Source: an uncultured Oscillospiraceae bacterium (lineage in GTDB: Bacteria; Bacillota; Clostridia; Oscillospirales; Oscillospiraceae). From it: a DNA stretch of 64,000 nucleotides. A model generated the notes under the pieces. The model was not told the DNA's origin and made no database searches. It saw only the letters and a program-made list of their open reading frames with translations. This document shows, piece by piece, positions 47,716 through 56,847 of this stretch; the first letter of the stretch is position 1, and each line of letters opens with the position of its first letter. Where the stretch lies: contig CAJULD010000014.1 in the NCBI GenBank assembly GCA_910587505.1, positions 3,042 to 67,041 on the forward strand. Reading direction: 5' to 3'. The position numbers and the translations under genes are program-made.

Positions 47716-48906
47716 TCAGGGCAAAAAACGCCAGGCGGACGATCCGGAAATCAGCAGGATTCCCCCGCCCTTTTCCACCAGGACCTGTCCGGCATAGTCC
47801 GTATCCGCCAATCTGGCATATTCCGTCAGATCCCGGCGATAGACCACCAGCCCCTCTCCGTAAAGCACCGCCAGATAGTCTCCCCCCGCCGCAATGTCCA
47901 AAACCTCGTCCGACAGCTCCAGGGAGGCGATTTTTTCCCCCTCCAGATCATAGGTGGCCAGCGTGCAGATATTCCCGGCCTGATACCGGCCAAGCAGCAG
48001 CGCGGCGAAATCACGCCCGTTGAGGGCGTAGTCGTGGAGGTACAGATTGCCGTAGGACTGATCCAGAAATTTTTCCCCGTCAAGCCCGGTTATGGCAAAC
48101 CGGTTGTCGCACAGGGAGATCACCCTGTCACCGTTGCAGCAGAAATCCATCACCAGTCCGTCCAGAATCGAGGCGCTGCTTTTCACTTCCCCGCTGCCCA
48201 GGTCGTAAGTCAGCAGCCCGCTGGCGAAGATGCCGCCCTGAGACTCCAGACGGACGATCACCACGCTGCGCCCGTCCTCCGTGACCCTGGCGTCGCCCAG
48301 ATAGCTGTTGTAGGAATCAAATGTAAAGATCAGCTCACCGTCCGGATCATAGACGGAGACGAAGGTCTTGTAGCCGGTTTTCTGCTCCGTCACCGCCAGA
48401 TAGTCGCTTCCGTTCAGATTGGCCGAAAAGTAGCGCAGTCCCTCCTCCGTATGTATGGTACGTTGAATGCCGTTCTGGTCCAGAATATGCAGGGTGCTGC
48501 CGCCCACGTCGCATACCGCCGCATGCTTTCCTCCGACGGACAGCTGCGGCGCAGTCATCCGGATCGGCAGATCATAGACCACGCTCCCCCTGTCGGAGAT
48601 CAGCTGCGCCGTGTTGGGGCTCACCACCAGCAGCCCGTCACCCAGCTTTCCGTAGCGGTTGGCAGGGTCGGCGGCATAGACGTAGATGTCCTTCACGCCG
48701 CCGCTGTCTCCGTACATAAGCCAGCGGCGAAGTCCGGCAAAATGACTGCCGTCCTCCATGGAGGTCAGCGCGGCCACCGCCAGCACCGCACACAGCGTCA
48801 GCAGCAGCATCGTCAGACGCCGGAGGGGGCGCTTTTTCTTTTTTCCCGCCTCCTGCTCTGGTGGCGCGCTCTCATGTTGATTCGTCATTGAGCCGTTCAT
48901 CCTCAT
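47716..48906 (-). CDS. DUF5711 beta-propeller-like membrane protein
   Basis: A 396-residue protein: short cytoplasmic basic N-terminus (KKKKRPLRRL), one membrane helix near residues 31-50 (LTMLLLTLCAVLAVAAL) and a large external domain of repeated four-strand blades (for example GDGLLVVSPNTAQLISDRG, KHAAVCDVGG, YLAVTEQKTGYKTFVSVYD). It matches the DUF5711 pattern of Oscillospiraceae-type Clostridia; function unknown. The start is uncertain between 48906, 48900 and 48888; all overlap the end of truA. Confidence 0.78.
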   Translation of the reverse strand: MRMNGSMTNQHESAPPEQEAGKKKKRPLRRLTMLLLTLCAVLAVAALTSMEDGSHFAGLRRWLMYGDSGGVKDIYVYAADPANRYGKLGDGLLVVSPNTAQLISDRGSVVYDLPIRMTAPQLSVGGKHAAVCDVGGSTLHILDQNGIQRTIHTEEGLRYFSANLNGSDYLAVTEQKTGYKTFVSVYDPDGELIFTFDSYNSYLGDARVTEDGRSVVIVRLESQGGIFASGLLTYDLGSGEVKSSASILDGLVMDFCCNGDRVISLCDNRFAITGLDGEKFLDQSYGNLYLHDYALNGRDFAALLLGRYQAGNICTLATYDLEGEKIASLELSDEVLDIAAGGDYLAVLYGEGLVVYRRDLTEYARLADTDYAGQVLVEKGGGILLISGSSAWRFLP

Positions 48907-49636
48907 ACCACAATCTTGTCAGATACAGTCCGCCTGGCGGAACCGTCGGCCCCGCCAGCGTCCGGTTGCCGCTCTCCAGAATGGCGGGGATATCCTCCGC
49001 TGTCAGCTTTCCCTCCGCGGCGTAAAGCACCGTGCCGGTGATGGCCCGTACCATATTATACAGGAATCCGTCGGCGCATACCTTCAATTCCAGCAGCGGG
49101 CCGTTCCGGCAGACGCGGCAGTAGTGGACGGTGCGCACCGTCGTTCTGGTCTCCGTGCCAACGCTGCGCACGGCCCGGAAATCATGGGTTCCCTCAAAGG
49201 CCCGGGCCGCCCGGTCCATGACCGTCTCATCGAGAAGCCTGGGGTAAAAATAGGCCCGGTGGACATAGAACGGATTTCGGATGCGGGAATTGAAGATCCG
49301 GTAGGTATACTCTTTTTTCAGACAGGAACCGATGGCGTTGAAATCGTCTGCCACCTGGAACGCCCGGCACACCACGATATCCTCCGGCAGACGGCTGTTG
49401 ACCGCCAGCGGGAACCGCTCGCAGGGAATGGTGGAGCCGGTGCGGAAGTTGGCGACGTACCGCTCCGCGTGAACGCCGGCGTCCGTCCGTCCGCAGCCGG
49501 TCACCCTGATCCGCTCCCCACAGACCGCATGCAGGGCCTTTTCCAGCGTCTCCGCCACCGTGATCTCGCTTTTCTGCACCTGCCAGCCATGATATCCGGT
49601 CCCGTTATACATAAGACGAAACGCTATATTCCTCAT
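48872..49636 (-). CDS. truA: tRNA pseudouridine(38-40) synthase
   Basis: Modifies U38-U40 in the anticodon arm. 254 residues, normal size. Catalytic Asp52 lies in CGRTDAGVHA; FRLMYNGTGYHGWQ at the start and FLYNMVRAITGTVLYAAEG near the end match. It follows ecfT by 28 bases and overlaps the DUF5711 gene, so it belongs to the ecf operon, an arrangement common in firmicutes. Confidence 0.96.
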   Translation of the reverse strand: MRNIAFRLMYNGTGYHGWQVQKSEITVAETLEKALHAVCGERIRVTGCGRTDAGVHAERYVANFRTGSTIPCERFPLAVNSRLPEDIVVCRAFQVADDFNAIGSCLKKEYTYRIFNSRIRNPFYVHRAYFYPRLLDETVMDRAARAFEGTHDFRAVRSVGTETRTTVRTVHYCRVCRNGPLLELKVCADGFLYNMVRAITGTVLYAAEGKLTAEDIPAILESGNRTLAGPTVPPGGLYLTRLWYEDERLNDEST

Positions 49637-49664
49637 TGTCCGTTCCTTTCAGCATCGACGGCGG

Positions 49665-50468
49665 CTACAGGCCAAAATGCGCCAGCGCCAGCACTCCGGC
49701 CAGTACGGCAATATAGGCAGAAAAAACAAGGCAGTCTATTGTCTGATAACGGAGAACATGGAGCTTGGTCCTCCCCTCTCCCCCGTGATAGCAGCGGCAC
49801 TCCATGGCCACGGCCAGCTCGTCCGCCCGGCGAAACGCGCTGACAAACAGCGGAACCAGAACAGGCACCAGCGCCTTTGCCCGCTGGAACAGGTTCCCGC
49901 TCTCAAAATCGGCCCCCCGGGCCCGCTGGGCCGACATGATCTTGTCCGTTTCTTCAATCAGCGTAGGGATCATCCGCAGGGCGATGGACATAATCATCGC
50001 CAGCTCATGGACCGGAACCCGGATTTTTTTTAGCGGGTTCAGCAAAGCTTCCAGACCGTCCGTCAGCGCAATCGGACTGGTGGTATAGGTCAGAAGAAAG
50101 GTCCCCATAATCAGCATCGTAATCCGCAGGACCATGAAAAACGCGGTCAGGACGCCCTCCTTCGTGATCCGGAAGATCCAGAAGGACGCCAGCGTCTCGC
50201 CGGGCGTATAGAACAGATTCAATATGGCGGTGAAACAGATGATAAACAGGATCGGCTTCAGGCCCCGCACCAGAGCCCTGGGCGCCACGCCGGAGATTTT
50301 GATCCCGGTAAGCAGCAGCAGCGCCACCACGCCGTAAGAGAAGAAGGACTTCGCGCAGAACAGCGCCACAATATAGACGACGGTCAGCAAAATCTTCGTC
50401 CGGGGGTCCAGCCTGTGGGCCAGGGAATTTCCCGGAAAATACTGCCCCAGCGTAATGTCCTTGAGCAT
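49665..50468 (-). CDS. ecfT: ECF transporter membrane subunit EcfT
   Basis: Shared transmembrane subunit for vitamin/cofactor uptake. 267 residues with about five or six helices and the two coupling motifs Ala-Arg-Gly (RARGADFESGN) near residue 185 and one further on. One-base overlap with ecfA2 upstream. Substrate-binding S components (for example for B12 or biotin) are not in this window. Confidence 0.95.
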   Translation of the reverse strand: MLKDITLGQYFPGNSLAHRLDPRTKILLTVVYIVALFCAKSFFSYGVVALLLLTGIKISGVAPRALVRGLKPILFIICFTAILNLFYTPGETLASFWIFRITKEGVLTAFFMVLRITMLIMGTFLLTYTTSPIALTDGLEALLNPLKKIRVPVHELAMIMSIALRMIPTLIEETDKIMSAQRARGADFESGNLFQRAKALVPVLVPLFVSAFRRADELAVAMECRCYHGGEGRTKLHVLRYQTIDCLVFSAYIAVLAGVLALAHFGL

Positions 50469-51328
50469 CAGCGCTTCCCCCCCTTCAGCGCCAGCAGCGC
50501 GGCACGGAGGTCCGCCACCGTATATACGGCCGGATCAATATCCACGCCCTGTCTGGCCAGCGCCATGGCCACCTGGGTCACCTGGGGTACGTTCAGGCCT
50601 ACATCGATCAATTCCCGGGCCCGGCTGAACACCTCATGAGGCGTGCCGGACATGACCACGCCGGCGTTGGCCAGCACCACGATGCGGTCCACGTTTTCCG
50701 CCACCTCGTCCATGCTGTGACTGACCATGACGACGGTGGTCCCCTTCTCCCGGTGATAGCGGCGGATGTTTTCCAGCAGGCTGCGCCGCCCGGCAGGGTC
50801 CAGCCCCGCCGAGGGCTCATCCAGGATCAGGACGTCCGGCTCCATTGCGATGACGCCCGCAATGGCCACCCGCCGTTTCTGCCCGCCGGAGAGGTCGAAG
50901 GGCGATTTCTCCAACAAATCCCCGCCAAGGCCCGCGAAGGCCATGGCGGACCGGACCCGGCGGTCGATCTCCTTCCCGTCCAGCCCCATGTTCCTCGGGC
51001 CGAAGGCCACGTCCTTATAGACCGTTTCCTCAAAAAGCTGGTATTCCGGGTACTGGAACACCAGTCCCACCCGGAACCGGACTTCCCGGATCTTTTTGGG
51101 CTCCGCCCAGATATCCCGGCCTCCCAGCAGGATTCGCCCGCCAGTGGGCTTCAACAGGCCGTTGAGGTGCTGGATCAGGGTGGACTTCCCGGAGCCGGTG
51201 TGGCCGATGATGCCCAGAAACTCCCCCTTCATGATCTCCATATTGACATTCTGCACCGCGCTGCGGCAGAACGGCGTATTCTCTCCATAGGTGTGGGTCA
51301 GATTCTCCACGCGGATTATTGCTTCCAA
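50468..51328 (-). CDS. ecfA2: ECF transporter ATPase EcfA2
   Basis: 286-residue ATPase. Walker A GHTGSGKSTL, FQYPEYQLFEETV (the A2-type Q-loop), signature LSGGQKRRVAIAG, Walker B LILDEPSAGLDP. Pairs with EcfA1 and EcfT. It starts four bases after the ecfA1 stop. Confidence 0.95.
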   Translation of the reverse strand: MEAIIRVENLTHTYGENTPFCRSAVQNVNMEIMKGEFLGIIGHTGSGKSTLIQHLNGLLKPTGGRILLGGRDIWAEPKKIREVRFRVGLVFQYPEYQLFEETVYKDVAFGPRNMGLDGKEIDRRVRSAMAFAGLGGDLLEKSPFDLSGGQKRRVAIAGVIAMEPDVLILDEPSAGLDPAGRRSLLENIRRYHREKGTTVVMVSHSMDEVAENVDRIVVLANAGVVMSGTPHEVFSRARELIDVGLNVPQVTQVAMALARQGVDIDPAVYTVADLRAALLALKGGKR

Positions 51329-51331
51329 TAC

Positions 51332-52195
51332 TCAATCCCTCGCTTCTACGGTTTTCAGCGCACGGGCAATGGCGCCGGCGCACGCCTGAATATCCAGCGC
51401 GTCCAGGGGCACGTCGAAGCCGTCCTGCCGCAGGCCGTGGAGCAGCTCCACCGTGTGGGGGGCGGCCAGGCCGATGGCCTGCAGCTCCTCCACCCGAACC
51501 AGGACCTCCTCCGGCGCGCCGTCCATCACCACCCTGCCGCCGTCCATCACCACCACCCGGTCTGCCATGGCGGCCTCGTCCATGTGGTGGGTGATGAGGA
51601 CGATGGTGATGCCCTTCTCCCGGTTCAACCGCTTCACGGTGTCCAGCACCTCCCGGCGGCCCAGCGGGTCCAGCATGGCGGTGGACTCGTCCAGCACGAT
51701 GCAGGCGGGCTCCATGGCGATGACCCCGGCAATGGCGATGCGCTGCTTCTGCCCGCCGGAGAGGTGGTGGGGCGCATGGAGAGTGAACGCCTCCATCCCC
51801 ACTGCCTTCAGGGCGGCGGACACCCGGCGCTGGATCTCCCCGGTGGGTATGCCCAGGTTCTCCGGACCGAAGGCCACGTCCTCCTCCACCACATTGGCGA
51901 CGATCTGGTTGTCCGGGTTCTGGAACACCATCCCCACCCGGCGGCGAATCTCCAGCAAAAGGCTCTCGTCCGCGGTATCCATCCCGTCCACCCGGACCTT
52001 CCCGCCACCCGGCAGCAGCACCGCGTTCATGTGCTTGGCCAGAGTGGACTTCCCGGACCCGTTGTGGCCCAGAATCACGACGAAGCTGCCCTGTTTGATG
52101 GAGAGATCGATCTCCTTCAGCGCCTGCACCGGTTCCTTTCCCTCATCGGGGGGATAGGCAAACGTCAGCTTTTCTGCTTTGATGATGTCACTCAT
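51332..52195 (-). CDS. ecfA1: ECF transporter ATPase EcfA1
   Basis: 287-residue ATPase. Walker A GHNGSGKSTL, FQNPDNQIVANVVEEDVAFG (A1 type), signature LSGGQKQRIAIAG, Walker B IVLDESTAMLDP (Glu-Ser instead of the usual Glu-Pro, as often in A1). First gene of ecfA1-ecfA2-ecfT-truA. Confidence 0.95.
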   Translation of the reverse strand: MSDIIKAEKLTFAYPPDEGKEPVQALKEIDLSIKQGSFVVILGHNGSGKSTLAKHMNAVLLPGGGKVRVDGMDTADESLLLEIRRRVGMVFQNPDNQIVANVVEEDVAFGPENLGIPTGEIQRRVSAALKAVGMEAFTLHAPHHLSGGQKQRIAIAGVIAMEPACIVLDESTAMLDPLGRREVLDTVKRLNREKGITIVLITHHMDEAAMADRVVVMDGGRVVMDGAPEEVLVRVEELQAIGLAAPHTVELLHGLRQDGFDVPLDALDIQACAGAIARALKTVEARD

Positions 52196-52213
52196 TCCAT
52201 TCCCTCGTGATGC

Positions 52214-53335
52214 TCACAATGTGATATAGTACCGCCGGATGGTCCCGGAGCCGCCCAGGCCCGGCTCGTCAGGCACCTCGTTCTCCAGAACGCCGCCGTT
52301 GGCAAGGATGGTGCGTTCCGAGGCGGTATTGGCCGGGTCACAGGTCAGCAGGACCCGCTCCTCCCCCTCCGCCCGGCATTTTTCCAGGGTCAGGCGCAGC
52401 TGCTCCCTGGCGTACCCCTTCCGCCGCTCCGACGGGCGTATGCTGTAGCCGATATGTCCGCCGTACCGGAGCACGAACTCCGACAGGGGGCTGGGACGGT
52501 AGTTGACAATGCCCACCACCCGGCCGTCGGACTGCCGGACAGTCAGCCAGGTGTGGGAGGGGAGCCAGCCCCTGGCCTTCTCCCGGCCCCGGAAATCCAG
52601 CCATTCCTCGTAGGAGCCTGTATTTTTGAGACCCATGCAGCCTTCAAACTCGCTGCCGTACTCCAGCATCTCAGCCCTGAAGGCCATGACCTGCTCTCTG
52701 TAGTCCATTGTTGGTCTGACTAATTCCAAAATATCCATAACATGAAACCTCACTGTAAATCCGGGCGCAGGCCCATGCAGCAGCCGCCACAGCAGATAGC
52801 CGCAGAACACGCCCAATGTGTTCAGAATAATATCGTCGATGTCAAAGGCGCGGCCCACGCAGAGCTGCCAGCACTCCACAGAGCCGGTGATGCAAAAGCC
52901 GGTCAGCAGCGCCCGCTTCCAGGTATACCCCCGCCACAGCAGGGCGGCGAAGAAGCCGAAGGGCACGAACATGATGATATTGCCCAGCAGCATGTAGCTC
53001 TGCCACAGACCGCCCTCAAAGCACCGTCCCGGTACCAGATTCCAGGTTCCCGGTGTGAAAAAGAGGGCGTGGTCCGGAACCGGTCCCCGCAGGAGGGTCA
53101 GCCAGTTGAACCATCCCGGCGTCAGGGTCAGGACCGCCATACCGCCGCAAAACAGCCAGAACAGCAGCAACGTTCCCTCTCTCCGCGGGGAGCTTGCCAG
53201 CCTCCGTTCGTCCAGGCGGCGCATCCGCCGGGGGCGCAGGGGGAAAAACAGCAGGGCGGCCAGTGCAAAGCCCGGAAACATGCGGACAATGTATCGCAGG
53301 GTATCCTCTGCAAATACGGAATAGAGTACGCGCAT
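52214..53335 (-). CDS. VanZ-like membrane domain fused to GNAT acetyltransferase
   Basis: A 373-residue fusion. Residues 1-195: VanZ-like membrane protein of about five helices (LLGNIIMFVPFGFFAALLW, GFCITGSVECWQL, AFDIDDIILNTLGVFCGYLL). Residues 200-373: a complete GNAT of the COG3981 type (LELVRPTMDYREQVMAF, YSIRPSERRKGYAREQLRL, ILANGGVLENEV). The join at the ATG at 52738 lies nine bases after a GAGG-like site inside the frame, so the enzyme half might also be made alone. The methyltransferase gene's stop abuts this start. Confidence 0.82.
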   Translation of the reverse strand: MRVLYSVFAEDTLRYIVRMFPGFALAALLFFPLRPRRMRRLDERRLASSPRREGTLLLFWLFCGGMAVLTLTPGWFNWLTLLRGPVPDHALFFTPGTWNLVPGRCFEGGLWQSYMLLGNIIMFVPFGFFAALLWRGYTWKRALLTGFCITGSVECWQLCVGRAFDIDDIILNTLGVFCGYLLWRLLHGPAPGFTVRFHVMDILELVRPTMDYREQVMAFRAEMLEYGSEFEGCMGLKNTGSYEEWLDFRGREKARGWLPSHTWLTVRQSDGRVVGIVNYRPSPLSEFVLRYGGHIGYSIRPSERRKGYAREQLRLTLEKCRAEGEERVLLTCDPANTASERTILANGGVLENEVPDEPGLGGSGTIRRYYITL

Positions 53336-54202
53336 CTACCGGTCTCCCGTCCACCGCCCTGTGGCCCCGCAGGGCAGGACCAGGCCGGATTCCGTCACCG
53401 GCAGGCCGATCTCGCCGCTGACGGTCCGCCCCCCGAATTTTCGGGAGACCACCGTCTCCAGAATATAGGTCAGTACGCTGGGGGCCAGGCCCGTGGTGTA
53501 GGAATTGATGAGGACAAACAGCGGCTCGTCCGACAGCGCCCCGGCGCACAGCTCCACGAAGGGGTACAGGTTGTCCTCCAGCTTCCAGACCTCGCCGGTG
53601 GGACCTCTCCCATAGCTGGGCGGGTCCATGATAATGGCGTCGTATCGCCGCCCCCGGCGGATCTCCCGTTCCACGAACCTGGCGCAGTCGTCCACGATCC
53701 ACCGGATGGGTGCGTCCTCCAGTCCGGAGGACTTCGCGTTCTCCCGGGCCCACTGGACCATCCCCTTTGCCGCGTCCACGTGGCAGACCTTTGCCCCTGC
53801 GGCGGCGCAGGCCACGCTGGCGGCCCCGGTGTAGGCGAACAGATTCAGCACGTTGACCTCCCGGCCGGCGGCGCGGATGCGCTCCTGGGCGAAATCCCAG
53901 TTTACCGCCTGCTCCGGAAAGAGGCCGGTGTGCTTGAAGTTCATGGGCTTGACCTGAAAGGTCAGATTCTTATACCGGACCTGCCACTGTCCCGGCAGCC
54001 TCCTCTTCTCCCAGCTGCCGCCGCCGGTGCTGGAGCGGAGATACCGCCCGTCGGGCCGCTTCCAGCCGCTGTGGAGTCTCGGCGTATTCCAGATGGCCTG
54101 GGGGTCCGGGCGAACCAGGAGCCTGTCCCCCCAGCGTTCCAGCTTTTCTCCTCCGCCGCAGTCCAGCAGCTCATAGTCCTTCCATCCCTCCGCAATCCAC
54201 AT
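53336..54202 (-). CDS. Class I SAM-dependent rRNA methyltransferase
   Basis: A 288-residue RlmI-like/COG1092 methyltransferase without the N-terminal PUA domain. SAM site NLFAYTGAASVACAAAGAKV, acidic DAAKGMVQWARENAK and the catalytic motif IIMDPPSYGRGPTGEVWKLE. Probably a 23S rRNA modifier; the exact base is unknown. GGGAGG before the ATG. Confidence 0.85.
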   Translation of the reverse strand: MWIAEGWKDYELLDCGGGEKLERWGDRLLVRPDPQAIWNTPRLHSGWKRPDGRYLRSSTGGGSWEKRRLPGQWQVRYKNLTFQVKPMNFKHTGLFPEQAVNWDFAQERIRAAGREVNVLNLFAYTGAASVACAAAGAKVCHVDAAKGMVQWARENAKSSGLEDAPIRWIVDDCARFVEREIRRGRRYDAIIMDPPSYGRGPTGEVWKLEDNLYPFVELCAGALSDEPLFVLINSYTTGLAPSVLTYILETVVSRKFGGRTVSGEIGLPVTESGLVLPCGATGRWTGDR

Positions 54203-54383
54203 ATCCCGGCGCCTCCCGATTTTCCTTGATACAAAAAGTCATCCTATTATATACCACCTGTTGGCAACCGTCAACAAAAGAAGCAGGAATATTTTGGACG
54301 ATTTTACAAGGGAATCCCGGTCCCGGTTTGTCAGTATAGCCGCTTCCGGCGGAAAAAGAAGCGGAAATTTTCTCATCTGCCCC

Positions 54384-54412
54384 TTGACTTTTGGAAAAAA
54401 GTAAGGTATGAT
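54384..54412 (+). promoter_or_regulatory. Promoter for ylxM-ffh
   Basis: TTGACT (54384-54389), 17 bases, TATGAT (54407-54412). The leader of about 40 bases holds AAAGGAGG before the GTG start. Confidence 0.85.
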
Positions 54413-54459
54413 AAACGGGCATGTAAAGCTGTGGCGCTTTACACAAAGGAGGATGAACC

Positions 54460-54825
54460 GTGAAAAACCAGACGTACCGCATGACCATGCTGTTTGATTT
54501 TTACGGGGAGCTCCTGACAGAGCGGCAGAAGGAATTCTTTGACCTCTATTATAACGAGGATCTCAGCCTTTCCGAAATCGCGGAAAACAGCGGCATCAGC
54601 CGCCAGGGCGTCCGGGATGTAATTGTCCGGGCCGAGGGCGTGATGCAGGAGGTGGAGGAGAAAACCGGTCTGATCCGCCGGTTCCTCCAGATGCAGCAGC
54701 ACATCGCCGCCATCGAGGAGGCCGCCGGGCAGCTGAAAACGCTGAACTACCGGCAGTACGAGGATTCCAGGATCGACACGCTGGCGGACGTGATTACACA
54801 GGCCGCGCAGGCATTGAAGGAATAA
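54460..54825 (+). CDS. ylxM: YlxM signal-recognition-particle-associated protein
   Basis: A 121-residue HTH protein always found beside ffh. Residues 5-65 resemble a sigma-70 region 4: MLFDFYGELLTERQKEFFDL, NEDLSLSEIAENSGISRQGV. It is thought to modulate the SRP. GTG start with AAAGGAGG seven bases upstream; 13 bases to ffh. Confidence 0.93.
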   Translation: MKNQTYRMTMLFDFYGELLTERQKEFFDLYYNEDLSLSEIAENSGISRQGVRDVIVRAEGVMQEVEEKTGLIRRFLQMQQHIAAIEEAAGQLKTLNYRQYEDSRIDTLADVITQAAQALKE

Positions 54826-54838
54826 GGAGTGACAGCCT

Positions 54839-56227
54839 ATGGCATTTGAAGGTCTTTCCGAAAAACTGAACGCCGCGTTCCGGCGTCTTCGCGGCAGGGG
54901 CCGCGTCACGGAGGCCGACGTCAGGGAGGCCATGAAAGAGGTCCGTCTGGCGCTTCTGGACGCCGATGTGAGCTACGGCGTGGTCAGGGATTTTGTGGCA
55001 AAGGTCACGGAGCGGGCTGTTGGCGCGGATGTGCTGGAAAGTCTGACGCCTGCCCAGCAGATCATCAAGATCGTCAACGAGGAGCTCACCGGGCTCATGG
55101 GCGGCGGATGCGAGAAAATCAGCTTTGCTTCCAGGCCGCCCACGGTCATCATGATGGTGGGCCTCCAGGGCGCGGGTAAAACCACCAACGGCGCCAAGCT
55201 GGCCGGTTATCTGAAAAAGAACATGGGCAAGCGGCCGTTGCTGGTGGCCTGCGACGTCTACCGCCCCGCCGCCATTACCCAGCTGCAGGTCGTTGGCGAA
55301 CAGCTGGATATCCCCGTTTTTGCTCTGGGACAGGTCAATCCCGTTCAGATTGCCCAGCATGCCGTCCGCCATGCCAGAGACAACGGCTTTGACACGGTGC
55401 TGCTGGATACCGCCGGGCGGCTGCATATTGATGAGCAGCTCATGGACGAGCTGAAAAACATCAAGAGCGCCGTCAGCCCCAACGAGATCCTGCTGGTGGT
55501 GGACGCCATGACCGGTCAGGATGCCGTCAGCGCGGCCACTGCTTTCGACGAGGCGCTGGGCATCGACGGCGTGCTGCTGACCAAGCTGGACGGCGACGCC
55601 AGAGGCGGCGCAGCCCTCTCCATCCGGGCCGCCACCGGCAAGCCCATCAAATTTGCAGGCACCGGCGAAAAGCTGGATATGCTGGAGCTGTTCCATCCGG
55701 ACCGCATGGCCTCCCGTATTCTGGGAATGGGCGACATGCTCTCCCTCATTGAGAAGGCGGAGCAGAGCTTTGATGAAAAAAAGGCGGCGGAGCTGGAGGA
55801 AAAGCTGAAGAAAAACCGCTTTACCCTCACCGACTACATGGAGCAGATGAGCCAGCTGCGGAAAATGGGCGATTTGGGCCAGATGGCGGCCATGTTCCCC
55901 GGACAGCTGGGCAAGCAGATGGCGGGAGCTCAGATCGACGATAAGATGCTCAACCGGCAGGAGGCCATTATCCTCTCCATGACCCCCAGAGAGCGGAACA
56001 ATCCCTCCCTGCTGGATGCCGGCCGGAAGCGGCGCATTGCCGCCGGCTGCGGCCAGCAGGTGTCCGATGTCAACCGGCTCTTGAAGCAGTATGAAATGAT
56101 GCTCCAGCTGACCCGTTCCCTCTCCAGGGGCAAAATGCCGCTGGGTCTGGGGAAAATGCCCCAGCTGGGCAAGGTCACCGGCACCAGCAAAATGCACGGC
56201 TTCGGCCGGAAAAAGCGCCTGAAGTAA
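54839..56227 (+). CDS. ffh: Signal recognition particle protein Ffh
   Basis: GTPase that brings signal sequences to FtsY at the membrane. 462 residues: N domain, G domain with GLQGAGKTT, DTAGR and TKLDGDARGG, then the Met-rich M domain (residues 300-440) with the SRP RNA-binding segment (SRILGMGDMLSL). It ends with a short basic tail. No 4.5S RNA gene is seen near it. Confidence 0.97.
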   Translation: MAFEGLSEKLNAAFRRLRGRGRVTEADVREAMKEVRLALLDADVSYGVVRDFVAKVTERAVGADVLESLTPAQQIIKIVNEELTGLMGGGCEKISFASRPPTVIMMVGLQGAGKTTNGAKLAGYLKKNMGKRPLLVACDVYRPAAITQLQVVGEQLDIPVFALGQVNPVQIAQHAVRHARDNGFDTVLLDTAGRLHIDEQLMDELKNIKSAVSPNEILLVVDAMTGQDAVSAATAFDEALGIDGVLLTKLDGDARGGAALSIRAATGKPIKFAGTGEKLDMLELFHPDRMASRILGMGDMLSLIEKAEQSFDEKKAAELEEKLKKNRFTLTDYMEQMSQLRKMGDLGQMAAMFPGQLGKQMAGAQIDDKMLNRQEAIILSMTPRERNNPSLLDAGRKRRIAAGCGQQVSDVNRLLKQYEMMLQLTRSLSRGKMPLGLGKMPQLGKVTGTSKMHGFGRKKRLK

Positions 56228-56310
56228 CCCCTTCCTTACCGTCATAAATGCCCCGGCATTTATATATTACACAAAAACAAATTTATTTTACTCATTGGAG
56301 GAAACACACC

Positions 56311-56550
56311 ATGGTCAAAATCAGACTGCGCCGCATGGGCGCGAAAAAGGCTCCTTTCTACCGCGTCGTCGTCGCCGACAGCCGCTATCCCCGTGACGGC
56401 CGCTTCATTGAGGAAATCGGCACCTATAACCCCTGCGTCTCCCCCGCTGAAATCAAGATCGACGCCGACCGCGCCAGGGAGTGGATCAAGACTGGCGCGC
56501 AGCCCACCGAGACGGTCCGCGCCCTGCTCAAGAAAGTTGACGTGATCTGA
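56311..56550 (+). CDS. rpsP: Ribosomal protein bS16
   Basis: 79 residues, normal. Starts at ATG 56311 with GGAGG; MVKIRLRRMGAKKAPFYRVV is the family opening and EIGTYNPCV follows. One-base overlap with khpA (TGATG). Confidence 0.97.
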   Translation: MVKIRLRRMGAKKAPFYRVVVADSRYPRDGRFIEEIGTYNPCVSPAEIKIDADRAREWIKTGAQPTETVRALLKKVDVI

Positions 56551-56804
56551 TGGATGAGGTCAGAGAGCACAGCCTGAAGGATCTGTTGCTCTACGTTGCC
56601 AGAAATCTGGTAGAAAAGCCCGACGCCGTAACGGTCACGGAGGTGGAGGGCGGCCAGGAGCTGACGCTGGAGCTGCGGGTCGATCCCGACGATATGGGCA
56701 AGGTAATCGGCCGTCAGGGCCGCATTGCCAAGGAGATCCGGACTCTGGTCCGCTCCTGTGCCCAGCGGACAGGACAGAAGGTATCCGTTGATATTGTAGA
56801 CTGA
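56550..56804 (+). CDS. khpA: KH-domain RNA-binding protein KhpA
   Basis: 84 residues; one KH domain with the GxxG loop GKVIGRQGRIAKEIRTL. In other bacteria KhpA pairs with KhpB/Jag in RNA control and cell elongation. Usually rimM-trmD-rplS follow; here a stem-loop and convergent gene follow instead. Confidence 0.94.
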   Translation: MDEVREHSLKDLLLYVARNLVEKPDAVTVTEVEGGQELTLELRVDPDDMGKVIGRQGRIAKEIRTLVRSCAQRTGQKVSVDIVD

Positions 56805-56810
56805 ATCAGG

Positions 56811-56843
56811 ATGACCCCCTGCGGTTTTACCGCAGGGGGTCAT
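56811..56843. terminator. Stem-loop between khpA and MerR gene
   Basis: ATGACCCCCTGCGGT (56811-56825) pairs with ACCGCAGGGGGTCAT (56829-56843), a 15-bp perfect stem with a TTT loop. It lacks a clear U-run on either side, yet it lies between convergent genes. Confidence 0.65.
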
Positions 56844-56847
56844 CTGT

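Noticed and set aside
54794..56245. 483-codon open frame on the minus strand
   Set aside because: Antisense to ffh; His/Gln-rich with no known domain.
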